Origin: Paraspadella gotoi
Taxonomy: Eukaryota; Chaetognatha
NCBI GenBank assembly: GCA_051294375.1
Contig: CM119269.1
Coordinates: 22,431,808 to 22,495,807, forward strand
Length of the DNA stretch: 64,000 nucleotides
Direction: 5' to 3'
Shown piece by piece: positions 43,501 to 55,065 of this stretch. Within the stretch, counting starts at the first letter, position 1. The number at the start of each line of letters is the position of its first letter. A program made the position numbers and the translations under genes. The notes beneath the pieces are model-generated. The model was not told the DNA's origin and ran no database searches. It worked only from the letters and a program-made list of their open reading frames with translations.

Positions 43501-44806
43501 ACGGAACCGGCGTGGAAGGGCGTTCCCTCGGGCAAGGCCATGGAATACGCCTTCGGTTATCCCTTCTACAACTACACCGAGGATCCCCGATGGGTCTTCT
43601 GGGATCACCTCCGCAACTTCGACCGGAATTTTCGAGAGTCTTACGACGACGTGGACCGCAACGTCTCGAACATCACGATGGAACTCATCGCCACCTTCGT
43701 CAAACACGGGCGACCCACTCTGCTGCGGCCCGACGTGGAGAGAGAGACGCCGCTCGGATTCAAGTGGAACAACTGGGACGATTTCATGACCAACCTTACC
43801 TGGCCTCAGTATCAAGAGGGTAAGCATCACCTCACCATTAATCGATCTCTTCATCATCCCTACAACTGCTCCTTGGACTACGTCTTCCAACCGGAAATGC
43901 GAATCGGCGACAGTTCGGGGAAATTCGGGGAGAATCGACCCATAATCGTCAATTGGGCGCAATGGAACGACTTCATATCGGAGCTGCAAAAGTGGCGTTT
44001 GACGCAGAGCGACTACGAACAGGTAAATTTAATTTTAACTTGGGCAGAAAGTATTGTAACTTGGTGTTGTATAGATGATCCCTCTATTTCCAGAAGACAC
44101 CTGTAACATACATATCCCAATTGAAAAAATTGCGAAGTGATTACTGATTAACTTGAAATAAGTAATTTTAAACCTCCAAAGCAACGGAATAAAAAATTGT
44201 CAATATGCAAATGAGATTGAGGAACTCTTCCGATCCTCCTGTTCAGGGGCGAACGAGGTTCTCCTGCTGGCGCCGTTATCGAGAGCGCCAACTCATCGTG
44301 GACAACTCTCAGAATTTCCGCGAGCATCAAGCGGGATTCTGGAACGGGTACTACGCCCAGATGTCGGTCAGGAACATCTCCTTGCGTCACTTGGAGCCGA
44401 CGCCTCGTCCCGCCGTCGCTTACATGTCGCCTTCCGTCTATCAAGGTATGTTTGGTATATGATACCAATAACATCACAAGGCAGAACGAGTCCGTCAATA
44501 AGTGATGGTAACGTTGATGACCTGACAGGCATCGTCTTCACCCTGGTGGCGATTCTCTTCATTCTTTGCGTCGCCGCCATCTCCATTTGTCTCTGTCCTC
44601 GACGTGACTCTCCGCCCGGAGGATCGAGAGGATCGACGAGGACGGACAAGGATTATCTCAGGGAGACAATGCTGGACGGAGGAGGAGGAGGAGGAGGAGG
44701 AGAGGGGCTTTCGAGGGAGATGACGAGGTCGTCGATCTCTTCCAAGGCTTCCAAAGGATCGAGGATGATGGACGGAGGAGGGGTCACCACCTCCAGTCGG
44801 TGTTGA
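38816..44806 (+). CDS. Cholinesterase-like adhesion molecule (neuroligin/gliotactin type), catalytic triad lost
   Basis: A type I membrane protein with an extracellular carboxylesterase fold. Exons: 38816-39114, 39629-39896, 40118-40269, 41197-41575, 41726-41973, 42500-42631, 42975-43123, 43254-44022, 44247-44445 and 44529-44806. A signal peptide (LLLFLFLRPSSSQ) opens it. Fold markers: SIFLGIPYAGSPDRQSRFQ, SEDCLYLNVFAPNY, YPVLVFFHGGDFVKGSA, VTVNYRLGPLGFLSTG, NYGLWDQWRALQWVNENI, FFGDPNRVTIMG. At the nucleophile elbow GESAG is replaced by GEEAG (Ser to Glu). The acid position reads DADTGADF in place of DEGSYF-like, and the His position reads GVPSGKAMEYAFG in place of VIHG. So it cannot be an esterase and is most likely an adhesion protein. 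NxS/T sites are frequent. One membrane span (GIVFTLVAILFILCVAAISI) precedes a short tail rich in Gly, Ser and Arg. Close family (neuroligin, gliotactin, neurotactin) not resolved. Confidence 0.88.
39925..40010 (+). pseudogene. Duplicated tail of exon 2 in the adhesion gene intron
   Basis: About 30 bp after exon 2 ends, the segment GAGATACCTTACGCCCG onward reads IPYARSLDRESRLHRADFP and ends at a GTGAGA donor. It mirrors the last 23 codons of exon 2 (IPYAGSPDRQSRFQRADFPQ, then GTGTGT). It is a partial exon duplication including the donor; it lacks the exon start, so it is probably inert or a minor alternative donor. Confidence 0.7.
40324..40690 (+). repeat. REP-B copy 3 with an internal CT microsatellite
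   Basis: 40324-40488 matches the first half of REP-B. Then (CT)n of about 70 bp (40493-40561). Then the repeat starts again at CCGACCCTCAGTGACGCC and runs to about 40690, so the central part is present twice around the CT run. It lies in intron 3 of the adhesion gene. Confidence 0.85.
40838..41037 (-). repeat. REP-C interspersed repeat, copy 3
   Basis: Reverse copy of 36303-36494 in the same intron, about 150 bp after the REP-B copy. Confidence 0.8.
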
Positions 44807-45640
44807 GAGTCCGCGGGGGGGAGGAGGATAAGGAAGCCTCGTTTTGGAAGAAAAAAAGAAGAAAAAACGAGTTTCGTTTCGTGAAAGGATTCCCTGTTTT
44901 GTTGACAAAAAAGAAAACCTAAGACGGCAAGAGTTTCAAGAGAGGATTTGTAAGCATACTGTTTATATATACATTGTATTTTAACAAATCGTACACTTGT
45001 TTGGTTTCGAAGCATTCCATTTAATCCTGTTTAATGTTTATCTTTGCGCTAGTTTTTATCTGTGATACTTAGCATAATGTAAATATTATGCTGGTGTTGT
45101 TGTTCATGTGTACTTTAAAAGACCTCTTTTACTTTTTTCGCACTTTGATCTCTACTTGTTCAATTTATGCTCTACACAATCTATACATTAATCATATGTA
45201 AATATACTGTTCTCTATATATTGATAGTTGAAAAATCATCTCCCACAAAGCTCAGGCAAACAAATAGAGCTATTGTTCTTAATCTCATGTTGATTTTTCT
45301 CCCGTCAGCCGTCATGGATATTTGTGGAAATCGTTAAAATTATCTGTATTTAATTTCCGCTTGGATAAAATTTTAGGAACCTCGATACTTGAACTAAAAA
45401 GAAAAACATTTTCGACGAACGCGAGAAGAAAACTGCGTAAATTAAGTTTCGGAAGTTAGGAAAAATTAAATCTAGAATTTGTGGCTTTTGAAGTTCAAAG
45501 CCCATCACCTTAGATTAAAGGCGTGGACTGTCTAATTTGAGATTTTGTCCGAAAACGTCCTACGATTCAAGCTTCTGATTTCGTATTAAAGTTCCTTTCT
45601 AAATTTATAACAAAGCCCGATCGCACATGATCTTTGAAGG
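44807..45640. other. Spacer between adhesion gene and NFXL1
   Basis: AT-rich 3' flank then the NFXL1 5' side. No gene or repeat family recognised. Confidence 0.5.
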
Positions 45641-48600
45641 ATGTCGAACGCGAGCGGCGGTTGGCGATCCTATCGACCTTCCAGGGGAAAACACAAACCC
45701 GGCGTCGCTCCCGATCGAAAGGAGGCGCCCTCCAACGGTGCCGCTCGCGAAGTCAACGACGCCGACCCCGTCCCTAAAAAATTGCCTGCGCGTCCTATCA
45801 ACGCCTGGGCCTCAGGACCCCCAGCGTCGCAGATTTTAAAAACCGCCAATGGCGCCGCGTTTAACGGCGTCGGCGGCGGCGGCCGCGACGGATCTGGGCG
45901 AGCGCCTTCCGCCCGCGGAGGACAAAGGGGAGGCAGCCGCGGACGAGGGCGTGGCTCGATGCGAGGGGGCGCTCGTGTCGCTCCCAACGCTCCGCCTCCT
46001 CCCAACGCGGACGACAAATTCCGCGACGTCACCGAGAGACACAAGGCGGCGATTCAAAGACAACTCGAGATTTACGTCTCATCGTCGGAAGAATCTGATG
46101 ACGAAGACGGAGAAGGCGACGCTAAACTCGATGGCGGAAAGGTGAGTCCTTTAAACTCATTTGCATATTGTCGTAGTTTGATGGAATTTCGTTTTGTTTA
46201 TTATTATATTTCTTTAAAATGTAATTATCTATTTTTTTATCGTCGCAATCGCTAAGCGTTTGCGACGATATTGTAACACTTTTGCGCATAAGTGGCATCG
46301 GCGTCGTCGTCGTCGGCGTTCCAAATTATAGATCGCCTTTTTTATGATTAAATTTGGGTTTATGAAGCTGAAAATTTATATACTGCTTCTCATCATCGAT
46401 GTGCTTAAAATTGAGTCTGGACAGTTATTAAATATGTTTGGTTTACGTTTTATCAAAACAAACAAATTTTCTCTCTTTTATTTTCATATTTCTCTCTCTC
46501 TCTCTTTTTTTCTTTTAATTACATGTCTCTCTCCCTCTCTCTTTTCCCTATTCACTGATTCTTAATCATAGGGGAAAAAAACGAGTCTGCAGCTGGCTCT
46601 GCAGGGGCTTTCTTTTCTTTTTTCTCTGCTGCTTCTCTGCTGAGCTGCAGTGCTCTGCAGGGCTCTCTCTTTTCTCTCTTTTCTCCTGCTGCTTCTCTGC
46701 TGCCATTTGATTTTCTTTCTTTTCTTCTCTCTCTCTCTGTGTTTTTATTTAAAAAAAATTGAATTGGGATTGAACTCGTAAAATTAGGCATCGCATTCGT
46801 GCATGTTATCATTTTGCTATAGTAACATCGGGTTTTTATTTCACTTTAGTCTTTACTTCACTTTGTCAGTCTGATTCAAGTTTCACTTTGTCTTTTGTCT
46901 GGGAATGCTGACAGTGTTTAGAGAGGTCGCATTCGATCAAACTGCTCGCTTATGCGGGCTAAAAGTAAAACAAAAGTACCTTCAATAATGTTACTCCAGT
47001 CTTAGCACTTGCTAAAAATTAAACTCGAAAATAAGTTATTTTACTGTTTTATATTTATTCTTTTGACAATGAGAAAGGTTTTTTTTTTTTTTTTTTTTTA
47101 GAAACTGTAACTGTAAATTGACAATCGCAAAATAGAATTTTTCTTTCTGTTTATAAATTAATTTTCTTTTTTCCCCTTTCTATTCTTTCTTTCCTTTCTA
47201 TTCTTTCTTTCCTTTCTATTCTTTCTTTCCTTTCTTTCCTTTCTTTCCTTTCTATCCTTTCTTTCCTTTCTATTCTTTTTTTTTCTATTCTTTCTTTCCT
47301 TTCTTTCCTTTCTATTCTTTATTTATTCTTTTCTTCTTTTTCTTTCTGTTTATAATTTTTTTTTTTTTTTTTCAAATTTGATTTTTTTTAGTATCAAAAT
47401 TTGTCGTCAATCCAGATTTTCTTATGCAATTGCGACGATCCTTATGCTTTTAAGATTTTTCATTCATCAACTAATAATGTTTATGAATTGTTTATGATTG
47501 CTTATATTTAAGACAATAATTGAATAATAAATATAGTTATAATTTAATTTTAATTCTCTCTCAGGCACAACGAATTCTCGACGCCGTTCTCGAAAACTTC
47601 AGCCTCGCCTCCTCCTCCTCTTCCTCCCACGACCCAACTCGCCCTCCTCCTCCTCAATCGGACAACATGAAGCGAACTTACCAACTCCTGACCTCGTGCC
47701 TCGAAGGCGGCAGCCTCGTTTGCCTCGTCTGCATCGGCACCGTCAAGAAGAACGATCCCGTTTGGTCTTGCGAGGATTCTTGCTTCGCACTTTTCCATCT
47801 GCCCTGCATCCAAAAATGGGTCAACGAAGGGGCTTATCGCGCCGCCTCCACCCTTTCCGACGAGGCCTTCCCTCGGCGCGACCTGCCCTGGCAATGTCCC
47901 AAGTGCCGCTTCGACTATCCGCGCTCCAGCTGCCCAACGCGATATCGTTGCTTCTGTGGCAAAACGGAGGATCCTCCCTTTTCACCCTGGAATCTGCCGC
48001 ACTCTTGCGGCGAAGTCTGCGAGAAGAAGTTGAATCCGGAATGCGGTCATCGATGCTTGTTGCTGTGTCATCCGGGTGAGGGGGTGATTGTTGTTGTTAT
48101 GTCATTCGGGTGAGGAGGTGATTGTTGTTGTTGTTATGTCATTCGGGTGAGGGAGTGAGTTGTTGTTGTTGTTATGTTATCCGGTGAGGGGGTGGTTGTT
48201 GTTGTTGTTATGTCATCCGGGTGAGGGGTGTGATTGTTGTTGTTATGTTATCCGGGTGAGGGGGTGATTGTTTGCCTCATTTGCCTTTTGTGTTTTGATT
48301 AACTATATATTTATCTTTTGCCTTCTCGGTTTAATATTGTTATTTTACCTTTTAAATGATTGTTTTTGGGCACCTCTTATAATTAGGCATCCCTTATAGT
48401 GTTGTTGTAAAGTGATTGAATGCTCTAAAAAATGGGACCAAATTCGTATATTAATGTTAATGAACTTGAACCTTTATTGTTGTTGTTATGTTATCCGGGT
48501 GAGGGGGTGATTGTTGTTGTTGTTATGTCATCCGGGTGAGGGGGTGAATGTTGTTATGTCATCCGGGTGAGGGGGTGGTTGTTGTTATTGTTATGTCATC

Positions 48601-51498
48601 CGGGTGAGGGGGTGGTTACTGGTTATTGCTGGTGTTGTGGCAGAGTAATTTGCGAATTATTTTGAAAAAGATGGAGTTCATAAATCTCATTTGCCTTTTG
48701 TGTTTTGATTAACTATATATTTATCTTTTGCCTTCTCGGTTTAATATTGTTATTTTACCTTTTAAATGATTGTTTTTGGGCACCTCTTATAATTAGGCAT
48801 CCCTTATAGTGTTGTTGTAAAGTGAATTGAATTCTCTAAAAAATGACAAATTCGTATATTAATGTTAATGAACTTGAACCTTTATTGATGGCTTTTGATT
48901 TCTCTCTTTAGGCCCTTGCCCTCCTTGCCCTCAAACCGTCACCAATTCCTGCTACTGCCGCAAATCCCTTCCTAAACTCGTCCGATGCGGAAATCGAGTC
49001 TGGAGTTGCGGCAAACTCTGTGACGGCCCGCTTTCTTGCGGTCGCCATGCTTGCAAGCTGCCCTGTCATCCCGGCGACTGCCAGCCTTGCAACAAAAAGT
49101 CGACAAGGCGCTGCCGCTGCGGCCGCTCGGAGGCGACGACCCCCTGCGCCGATCCGCCCTTCGACTGCGGCCAAGTCTGCGGCGCGCCCTTTCCTTGCGG
49201 ACATCACGTTTGCGAGAGAGTGTGTCACGAAGGGGCCTGCGGGCAGTGTCCCCTGACGGATCGACGGACTTGTCCGTGCGGAAAGAAATCCGTCTCTAAT
49301 GTTCCGTGTACTCAAGAGATTCCGGGTGAGAGAGAGAGAGAGGGAGAGAGAGAAAGAGAGAGCGATATTAAGTCAATTTCATTAGGCTAAACTCGTCCAT
49401 TATTTTTTTTCTCTCCCACAAAAGGTTGCGGCGACACTTGCGGGAAACTCCTCGCCTGCCGCAAACACCGCTGCCACGAACGCTGCCACGCCGGCCCCTG
49501 TGTGACCTGCCGCGACGTGGCGGAGAGGAAATGTCGCTGCGGACGTCATCGCCGAAAAATCCAATGTTCGGACGAATCCGAGTTCCATTGCCAAGACAAA
49601 TGCCAGAAGCTGAAGGACTGCGAACGCCATGCCTGCAAGAGGAAGTGCTGCGACGGGAACTGCCCGCCCTGTGAGAATCCCTGCGGACGGACGTTGGGAT
49701 GCGGGAAGCACAAATGCGTCAGTCGGTGTCACGTGGGAAGGTGTTATCCTTGCGGAGGTGAGGCGAGAGAAAAAGAGAAGAGAGAGAGAGAGAGCGAGCG
49801 AGCGAGCGGGGAAATTCGGTAGTAAATTCAGAGTGAAATGTATTTTCTTTTTTAATTTTCCTCTTTCTTCCTCTTCTATCCATCTTCCCTTTTTTTCTTT
49901 CTGTTTTCTTTTTCTCCCTATTTCTTAATTTTCTTTTTTTTTCCTTTTATGCTTTCCTTTTCCTCCCTTTTCTCTTATTTCCTTTTTTTCCCCTAATATT
50001 TCCTTTTCCTACTTTTTTATTTTCCTTCCCATTTTATATTTTGTTTTTACTCCCATTTTTTTTTCTTTTCCTTTCTCTCCACCTTCCCCCAATTTTTCTT
50101 TTTTCACTTCCCTTCCTCACTTTTCAATTCTTTTCCCCCCCTCTTCCTCCCTTCTTCCTCCTGCCTCCCCCTCTTCCTCCCCTTCTTTCCTCCTGCCTCC
50201 CCCCTCTTCCTCCCTCTTCTTTCCTCTGCCTCCCCCCTCTTCTTTCCTCCTGCCTTCCCCCCTCTCCACCAGTCACCAAAGACCTCAAATGTTTCTGCGG
50301 TTTCACCGTCGTCACTTTCTTTGCGGCGACCGCCACCGCCCCGACGAAGCCGCCCCGCTGCGTCAAGCCCTGCCGCATTCCTTCCGCCTGCCATCATCCT
50401 CGCCGCAAACCCCACCGCTGCCACTTCGGCGAATGCCCGCCCTGCGCCTTTGTATGCCACGAGCCACTCCAAGGCTGCGACCATTTCTGCGACTCCGTCT
50501 GCCACGACAACGTCGTCGTCGAAACTGTGGACCGAGTCAAACGCGCCGGTCCGTGGGAAAAGGCGCCGGAGACGAAACGAGAGATCGTCAAGGCGCCGTG
50601 CCCTCCTTGTCCGGTGCCCGTCCCGATCGAGTGCGTGGGCGGGCACGTGGAGCGAGATGTGCCCTGCGCTGAAGTAGCGCCGTGGAGTTGCGGCGTCGAA
50701 TGTGGGCGTCATCTCTCCTGCGGGAATCATCGATGCGCGCTTCCTTGTCACGAAGTCGAAGCCAACGACGAGACGTTGGCCTCCGATTTCGCCGGCGACA
50801 ATTGTCTCCCTTGCGAGAAGCCTTGCTCTTTTCCTCGTCCATCTGGTTGCAATCACAAATGCCCTAAAGGAGCTTGTCATCCGGCCGGCGAGTGCCCTCC
50901 TTGCAAGAAGATGGTCAAATTTCGTTGCCATTGCGACAACGTGGTCAAGCATCTGCCTTGTCTAGAAGTCAACGGGGTCGAGCCGGACGTCTTCGAGGCA
51001 GCGAAATCCTGCGGCGGAAATTGCCCCAAATCTCTGGATTGCGGTCACCCCTGTGGGCTCGCGTGCCATTCGGGTCCTTGCTCCGCGGGGCCCGACCCTG
51101 CCGCCCTCTGCAAGGCCAAAGTGGCCGTCAAGTGCGCCTGTAAAAGGATCAAGCGAGACTTTCCCTGCCCCGAGGCTCGACGCGGCGCTGCGGTGCCCTG
51201 CGACGCGAAATGTGCTGCGGCGCTGGAGGCTAAGCGGCTGCGGGAAGAGGAGGAGAGAAGGAAGAAGGAGGAAGAGGAGGAGGAGAGACGGAAGAAAGTG
51301 GCGGAGGAATTCGAGAGGAGACAGAGAGGACCGAAGAGGACGAGGAAGAATCGATCAAGGGGAGAGAGCGAGTCAATGGGCGTGCCGTGGCGGGCGAGGC
51401 TGCCCTCGGTTAAGAAGTGCTTCGTCGTTTCGGCGATCGTCGTTGGCGTCGGCGCCGTCGTTGGGGCTGCGATCCTCGGGTTGACGATGGAGGATTGA
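45641..51498 (+). CDS. NFXL1: NF-X1-type zinc finger protein with C-terminal membrane anchor
   Basis: A large Cys/His-rich protein of the NFX1 family. Five exons: 45641-46141, 47565-48076, 48912-49325, 49425-49757 and 50273-51498 (TGA). The N-terminal 165 residues are low in structure, with an RGG-rich stretch (RGGQRGGSRGRGRGSMRGG) and an acidic patch (SSSEESDDEDGEGD). A RING-like/PHD-like finger comes next (CLVCIGTVKKNDPVWSC, CFALFHLPCIQKWV, WQCPKCRFDY). Then come about ten NF-X1 zinc fingers with the pattern CGxxxxxxLxCGxHxCxxxCHxGxCxxC, for example SCGRHACKLPCHPGDCQPC and LGCGKHKCVSRCHVGRCYPC. A charged coiled coil (REEEERRKKEEEEEERRKK) and one hydrophobic span (CFVVSAIVVGVGAVVGAAIL) finish the chain, ten residues from the end. 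This tail anchor marks NFXL1 rather than NFX1, which is a DNA-binding repressor without it. Its job in cells is poorly known. Frames are intact in every exon. Confidence 0.93.
47080..47370. repeat. Polypyrimidine tract (TTTCTTTCC)n
   Basis: About 290 bp of TTTCTTTCC/TTCTATTC units between two long T runs, within NFXL1 intron 1. Such mirror-symmetric pyrimidine tracts can form triple-stranded DNA. Confidence 0.9.
48077..48650 (+). repeat. Minisatellite (37 bp unit) starting at an NFXL1 splice donor
   Basis: Units of GTCATCCGGGTGAGGGGGTG plus GATTGTTGTTGTTGT are repeated at 48069-48270 and 48475-48620. The first unit overlaps the exon 2 end and its donor (CATCCGGGTGAG), so each unit carries a copy of the donor. 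Confidence 0.88.
48275..48895 (+). repeat. Tandem duplication of about 410 bp in NFXL1 intron 2
   Basis: 48275-48480 (TTTGCCTTTTGTGTTTTGAT onward to CTTGAACCTTTATTG) is repeated at 48688-48891 with few changes; the minisatellite block sits between the copies. Confidence 0.88.
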
Positions 51499-51991
51499 AA
51501 GGATAGAGAGAGACAGAGAGAAGAGAGAGAGAGAGAAAGACTCGCTCTCGCTATTCTGACTCCTTTTGTCTTTCGGATTCATCGTTATTTTGTACACTTC
51601 ATCTTGTTTTTTCTCTAAAATTTGATCTTTAAACAATCGCTCAACCTTGGTTACTCCGTTGCCGTCTCCATGGTAACGGTATGTTGATTTACTTTGAAGA
51701 CCGGAAAACATTCGGTCTTAAAACGTAGTCGAGATTTAGTTGGTATCGAGTCTTATTGTCAGTTACAAGAGATTGATTCAACTGTTTTCCTTTTTTTTTC
51801 AAAATTAGATATGTTTATTAGCAACAAAAATTGGGTACGAGTAAAATAAACTTGTTCGGATGAGTCAACAACCATCTCGGTTCTAGTCAAATCAGGAAAA
51901 GTCACGAAGGTGAGAATTATATTATCTTAAATTGGTTGAACAAATTTTATTATATATAGAGTACAATATAGTATTCCCCGATCTAATACTT
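51499..51991. other. Spacer between NFXL1 and the DIRS element
   Basis: Starts with a GA run after the NFXL1 stop. The end (51961-51991) matches the outer part of REP-A (compare reversed 30513-30545), which shows the DIRS element sits inside a REP-A copy. Confidence 0.6.
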
Positions 51992-52004
51992 AATTCTATC
52001 ATGT

Positions 52005-52195
52005 AGCTCCTCTCCACCACGCCGATGCTCTNNNNNNNNNNNNNNNNNNNNNNNNNTTTGGTTCCAGATGTCGTGTGTCCACAAGAAAGACAAAAGAGAA
52101 AAGCAGAAGGAGTAGACTCCTCCTCCTCCTGCTCCTCTCCTCCTCTTCCTCCTCTCAGCTCCATTCTCGGGATGCATCGGAAGGGAAAATCACTT
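52005..52195 (+). repeat. Left inverted terminal repeat of the DIRS element
   Basis: Reverse complement of 56969-57132, sharing CTCCTCTCCACCACG, GTCGTGTGTCCACAAG and GGGATGCATCGGAAGGG. It contains a 25-N gap at 52032-52056. In the right repeat, the two gap edges are only about 8 bases apart. Confidence 0.85.
52032..52056. other. Assembly gap (25 N) inside the left terminal repeat
   Basis: Placeholder-size gap. Comparison with the right terminal repeat (ACATCTGGAACAAAAGAGCA) suggests little or no real sequence is missing. Confidence 0.9.
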
Positions 52196-52639
52196 TTTGT
52201 TTCACGACCACGTGTTCACTGGTTTTTTTCGTGAAAGTTATTTTTTGCGTTATTTTTGCATTGTCTGCATTATTTTTGCATTATTTTTTGGATTGTTCTT
52301 TGAAATATTTTTGAATATTTTGAAGTGTTTCAGTTTTCTGAATACTGGATTATCTTTATTTGCGAAATTTCTTTTCGTATTGGCTTTTTGATCCATCTTA
52401 TGTCTGAGAACTCGCGGATCAGAGTCGAGCCCCGCCTTTTTAGCGGCCGAAAGCGAGCGGCACTTCTCCTCTTCAAAAAGGAGCGGCCCAGGAGCCGTTC
52501 ATGGACGTGAGCTGTCTCCTCCTCCTCCACCTCCCGGACCGGCTCCCGCATCTCCGCTCAGTAAGCGAGATGGCCCGGTAGGGCGCCGCCGGGTTTCTCT
52601 TCGTCGCGTCTGGTGCGATCAAGAGATCGAATGCATCGT

Positions 52640-52811
52640 CTTATTCTTCGGCGTATGGTGGCTCGGGGGCAGAAAGGTGCGTTCGGAAGTCCCGGCTAGT
52701 AGCCTAGAAACGAATCAGCTCGACGTCATCCAATCTGGTTTTTCTATTGTGCAACAACAGTTGGAGGCCTTTCAAAGGTCGATGCGTCTGGAGATGGACT
52801 TCTTTAAGCGG
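52640..52811 (+). CDS. Gag-like exon of the DIRS element (partial)
   Basis: Reads a polar segment ending QLDVIQSGFSIVQQQLEAF, then QRSMRLEMDFFKR, at a GTATGT donor (52812). It is helical in character, like the exon end at 3045 in the smaller element. Start not determined; later gag-like sequence (53.4-54.4 kb) is split across frames. Confidence 0.4.
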
Positions 52812-52944
52812 TATGTTTATTTTTTATGATTCGCTTTGAATTTTTTCGCCTGCGCGTACATTACATGAAATTTTTTCGAAATATTTTCGCTCCACCAATT
52901 CGACTTGTTTGTTTGTTTTTCTCTTCTTGCCGCTCTCGTTACAG

Positions 52945-53031
52945 AGCATCGGCGTGTGGAGAGGAGCTACATGATAGAATTTTTGGTCTCAAATGGAACC
53001 GGGATTCTTCATGGCTCCTCTCACCACGCCA
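52945..53031 (+). repeat. Internal complementary region of the DIRS element
   Basis: 52945-52982 is the reverse complement of the left end 51992-52029 (one base lost), and 52979-53031 of the right end 57120-57166, fused at AATT. It directly follows TTACAG, as in element 1. It lies about 950 bp from the left end, ahead of the polymerase genes. Confidence 0.9.
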
Positions 53032-54539
53032 CCTACCGCCGTCCACCTGCTGCACCACCGTGTGGTGGAGTCTCGTTGTTTTTGTCTTTTTGGTTCCTTC
53101 TAATTTTTTCGTTTTTTTTTTTACATTTGTACACCATCTTCGTGGCTCCTGGAATCTCACTGTATGTGCTGTATTTCCATCTTCGCTGATTCTTCAGATT
53201 AGTCATGCCCTGCTTGTTATTTTGGGTCGACCTGCATACCCCGACTTTCCCAATCGGCGCCGACCTGTGGTTCGCCGAATGCTTCCTTATACGACTACGT
53301 TGGATTTGTTTCTGGTTCGGTAGATTCGCTCTATTTCTGATGCTAAGTTGATACCTTTTTGCCGCAACGAAATTGTATTCATCCAGGATTGATTGTCAAC
53401 AATCGGATATAGTCTTCATGCGGTGCTGGCTAAGCTCTAATGATGGTATGGCAGCCTGGTCAAGGCAGCTCTGTATTCGCTAGATGGGTGGGATGGTGCT
53501 TCTCCACCAGAATTGTGGACTCCGCGCGAAAGGGACGAGTTGCTGTGTCTGCCGCAGTTCGTGCTGTTGGTTAAAGACCGCAAGATCGGCGCCGTATTAC
53601 AAACAGCAGTGCGCGTCCGATGAATGTGGTGCCGGTTGCGCACTCTGTATTGCATTACAGCGGATGGATTGCGTCTATTGTCAATTCTCTCAGAGCGTCC
53701 GACGCGGCATCCGAGCAGCGTGGCTTACTGGAGGTCTTGGCGCCCCTCTCAAGGATTCTGCGACCATGTGGCCTCTTCTTTCAACGCAGCCTTGGTTGAA
53801 GCCTCGGCGTTCATAATGCCGTCGGCTCCAAGAGCTCAAACCCACTCTTTCGGATGCGGGTCCTTCGGGGGTCTTTTTTGGAAATCGCCGCTACAGACGT
53901 TACTGCTGCGATTCACTCTTCCTGTTCAGGAGTCAGAGCTTCTCGACCTAAGAGACCTATTTCCAAGATTCTAGAAGCGTCTACAACCCCAAGTCCTCCA
54001 GGAACTTTCGAGCTGCGCCGCAAGTCTACTTCCGTCGACCAAGCGTTCGGAAAGGGGAGTCAGGGGCGTCAAAGGACAGCCAAAGGGACTCCTCGATGCT
54101 GCCAGTTACGGCCGTTGCCTCGTCCGGCCCTTCAGGATTTTCAGACCCGGATTTGTCTCAGGACACGATTCTCGGTTCTCCGGCCCTTCTCCCCTCTGTT
54201 CCAGTGGGGGCAGATTACGTTTTTTCCTTCCTTTTTGTAAGAAGTTGGTGGAAAAGATTCCCCGTTCTCAGAAACGTCAGGTGTTTCGCCATTTCGGGCG
54301 CAAGAGGATCCGGTCAGGATGCCAGTTCCTGTCGGACGAGACCCCTTCTTTTTGAGAGAGATTTCTTAGTGGACCGCGGAGGTTGTGCCGCATTGGAGAA
54401 GAGGGGGCTATAGAGGAGTCCCTCCGTCTCCGGCTTCTTTTCGAAGATTTTCTGAGGTCACAAAAGACGGAGGTGGAGACCTATTCTGAACCTCAAGAGG
54501 CTTCAACAAGGCTTTCATTTCCCCCCCTTTACTTTCGCA

Positions 54540-55000
54540 ATGTGAGGGGACTCAAGGAACGTCCGGAAGGATGCGGCCCGACAGGAGATTGGGCAGCCTC
54601 GATCGATTTCGCGTGCTTATCTCCATCTTCTCTCCGATTCATCGCAAGTTTGCCGTTTTATTTGGAGAGGCAAGATTCTAACCAGGCTACAAGGTTCTGC
54701 CTTTCGTCTTGCTACAGGCCCCTGGTTGTTTACCAAGACGGACTCCCCCTCTGGTGGCTTGGCTACGTGCGAGAGCATTCGATGTCTGTTCTACATCGAC
54801 GATATTCTCATTCTGGGCACGTCCATGGAGAGTGTCTTTCCAACACCCGAGTGGCCCTGCAACTTCTCAATGATGCAGGCTTCGTCATTCACCCCAAGAA
54901 GTCAAGTTTAGTCCCTCTCAGAGCTTACAGTTTCTGGGTCTCCTGTGGACGGGGCGCTTCATCAGTTGCGCTTCCACAGCGGAAGATTTCGCTCTCAGGT
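54540..55000 (+). CDS. Reverse transcriptase domain of the DIRS element (frames broken)
   Basis: The polymerase signature YIDD is at 54792-54803, within CLFYIDDILILGTSMES. Upstream near 54690 is YKVLPFGL-like sequence leading to LFTK. Downstream NTRVALQLLNDAGFVIHPKK and the FLG-LW-like segment follow in another frame. Order and motifs fit a DIRS/Ngaro-group polymerase, which copies the element's RNA. At least two one-base shifts are needed to read through. Confidence 0.8.
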
Positions 55001-55065
55001 CTTGGCTTTGTCCCTATTAGAAGGGACCACTCCATCAAGCCCGTCAGTTCTTCAGCTCATGGGTC

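Noticed and set aside
43231-43989. 252-codon minus-strand open frame under adhesion exon 8
   Set aside because: Exactly antisense to a conserved esterase-fold exon; no family features on the minus strand.
48077-48620. CRISPR-like array
   Set aside because: Units are short, contiguous and lack unique spacers, and the setting is a eukaryotic intron; it is a minisatellite.
49020-49315. Open frames antisense or out of frame to NFXL1 exons
   Set aside because: GC-rich Cys codons leave shadow frames; the sense frame with regular NF-X1 fingers explains the sequence.
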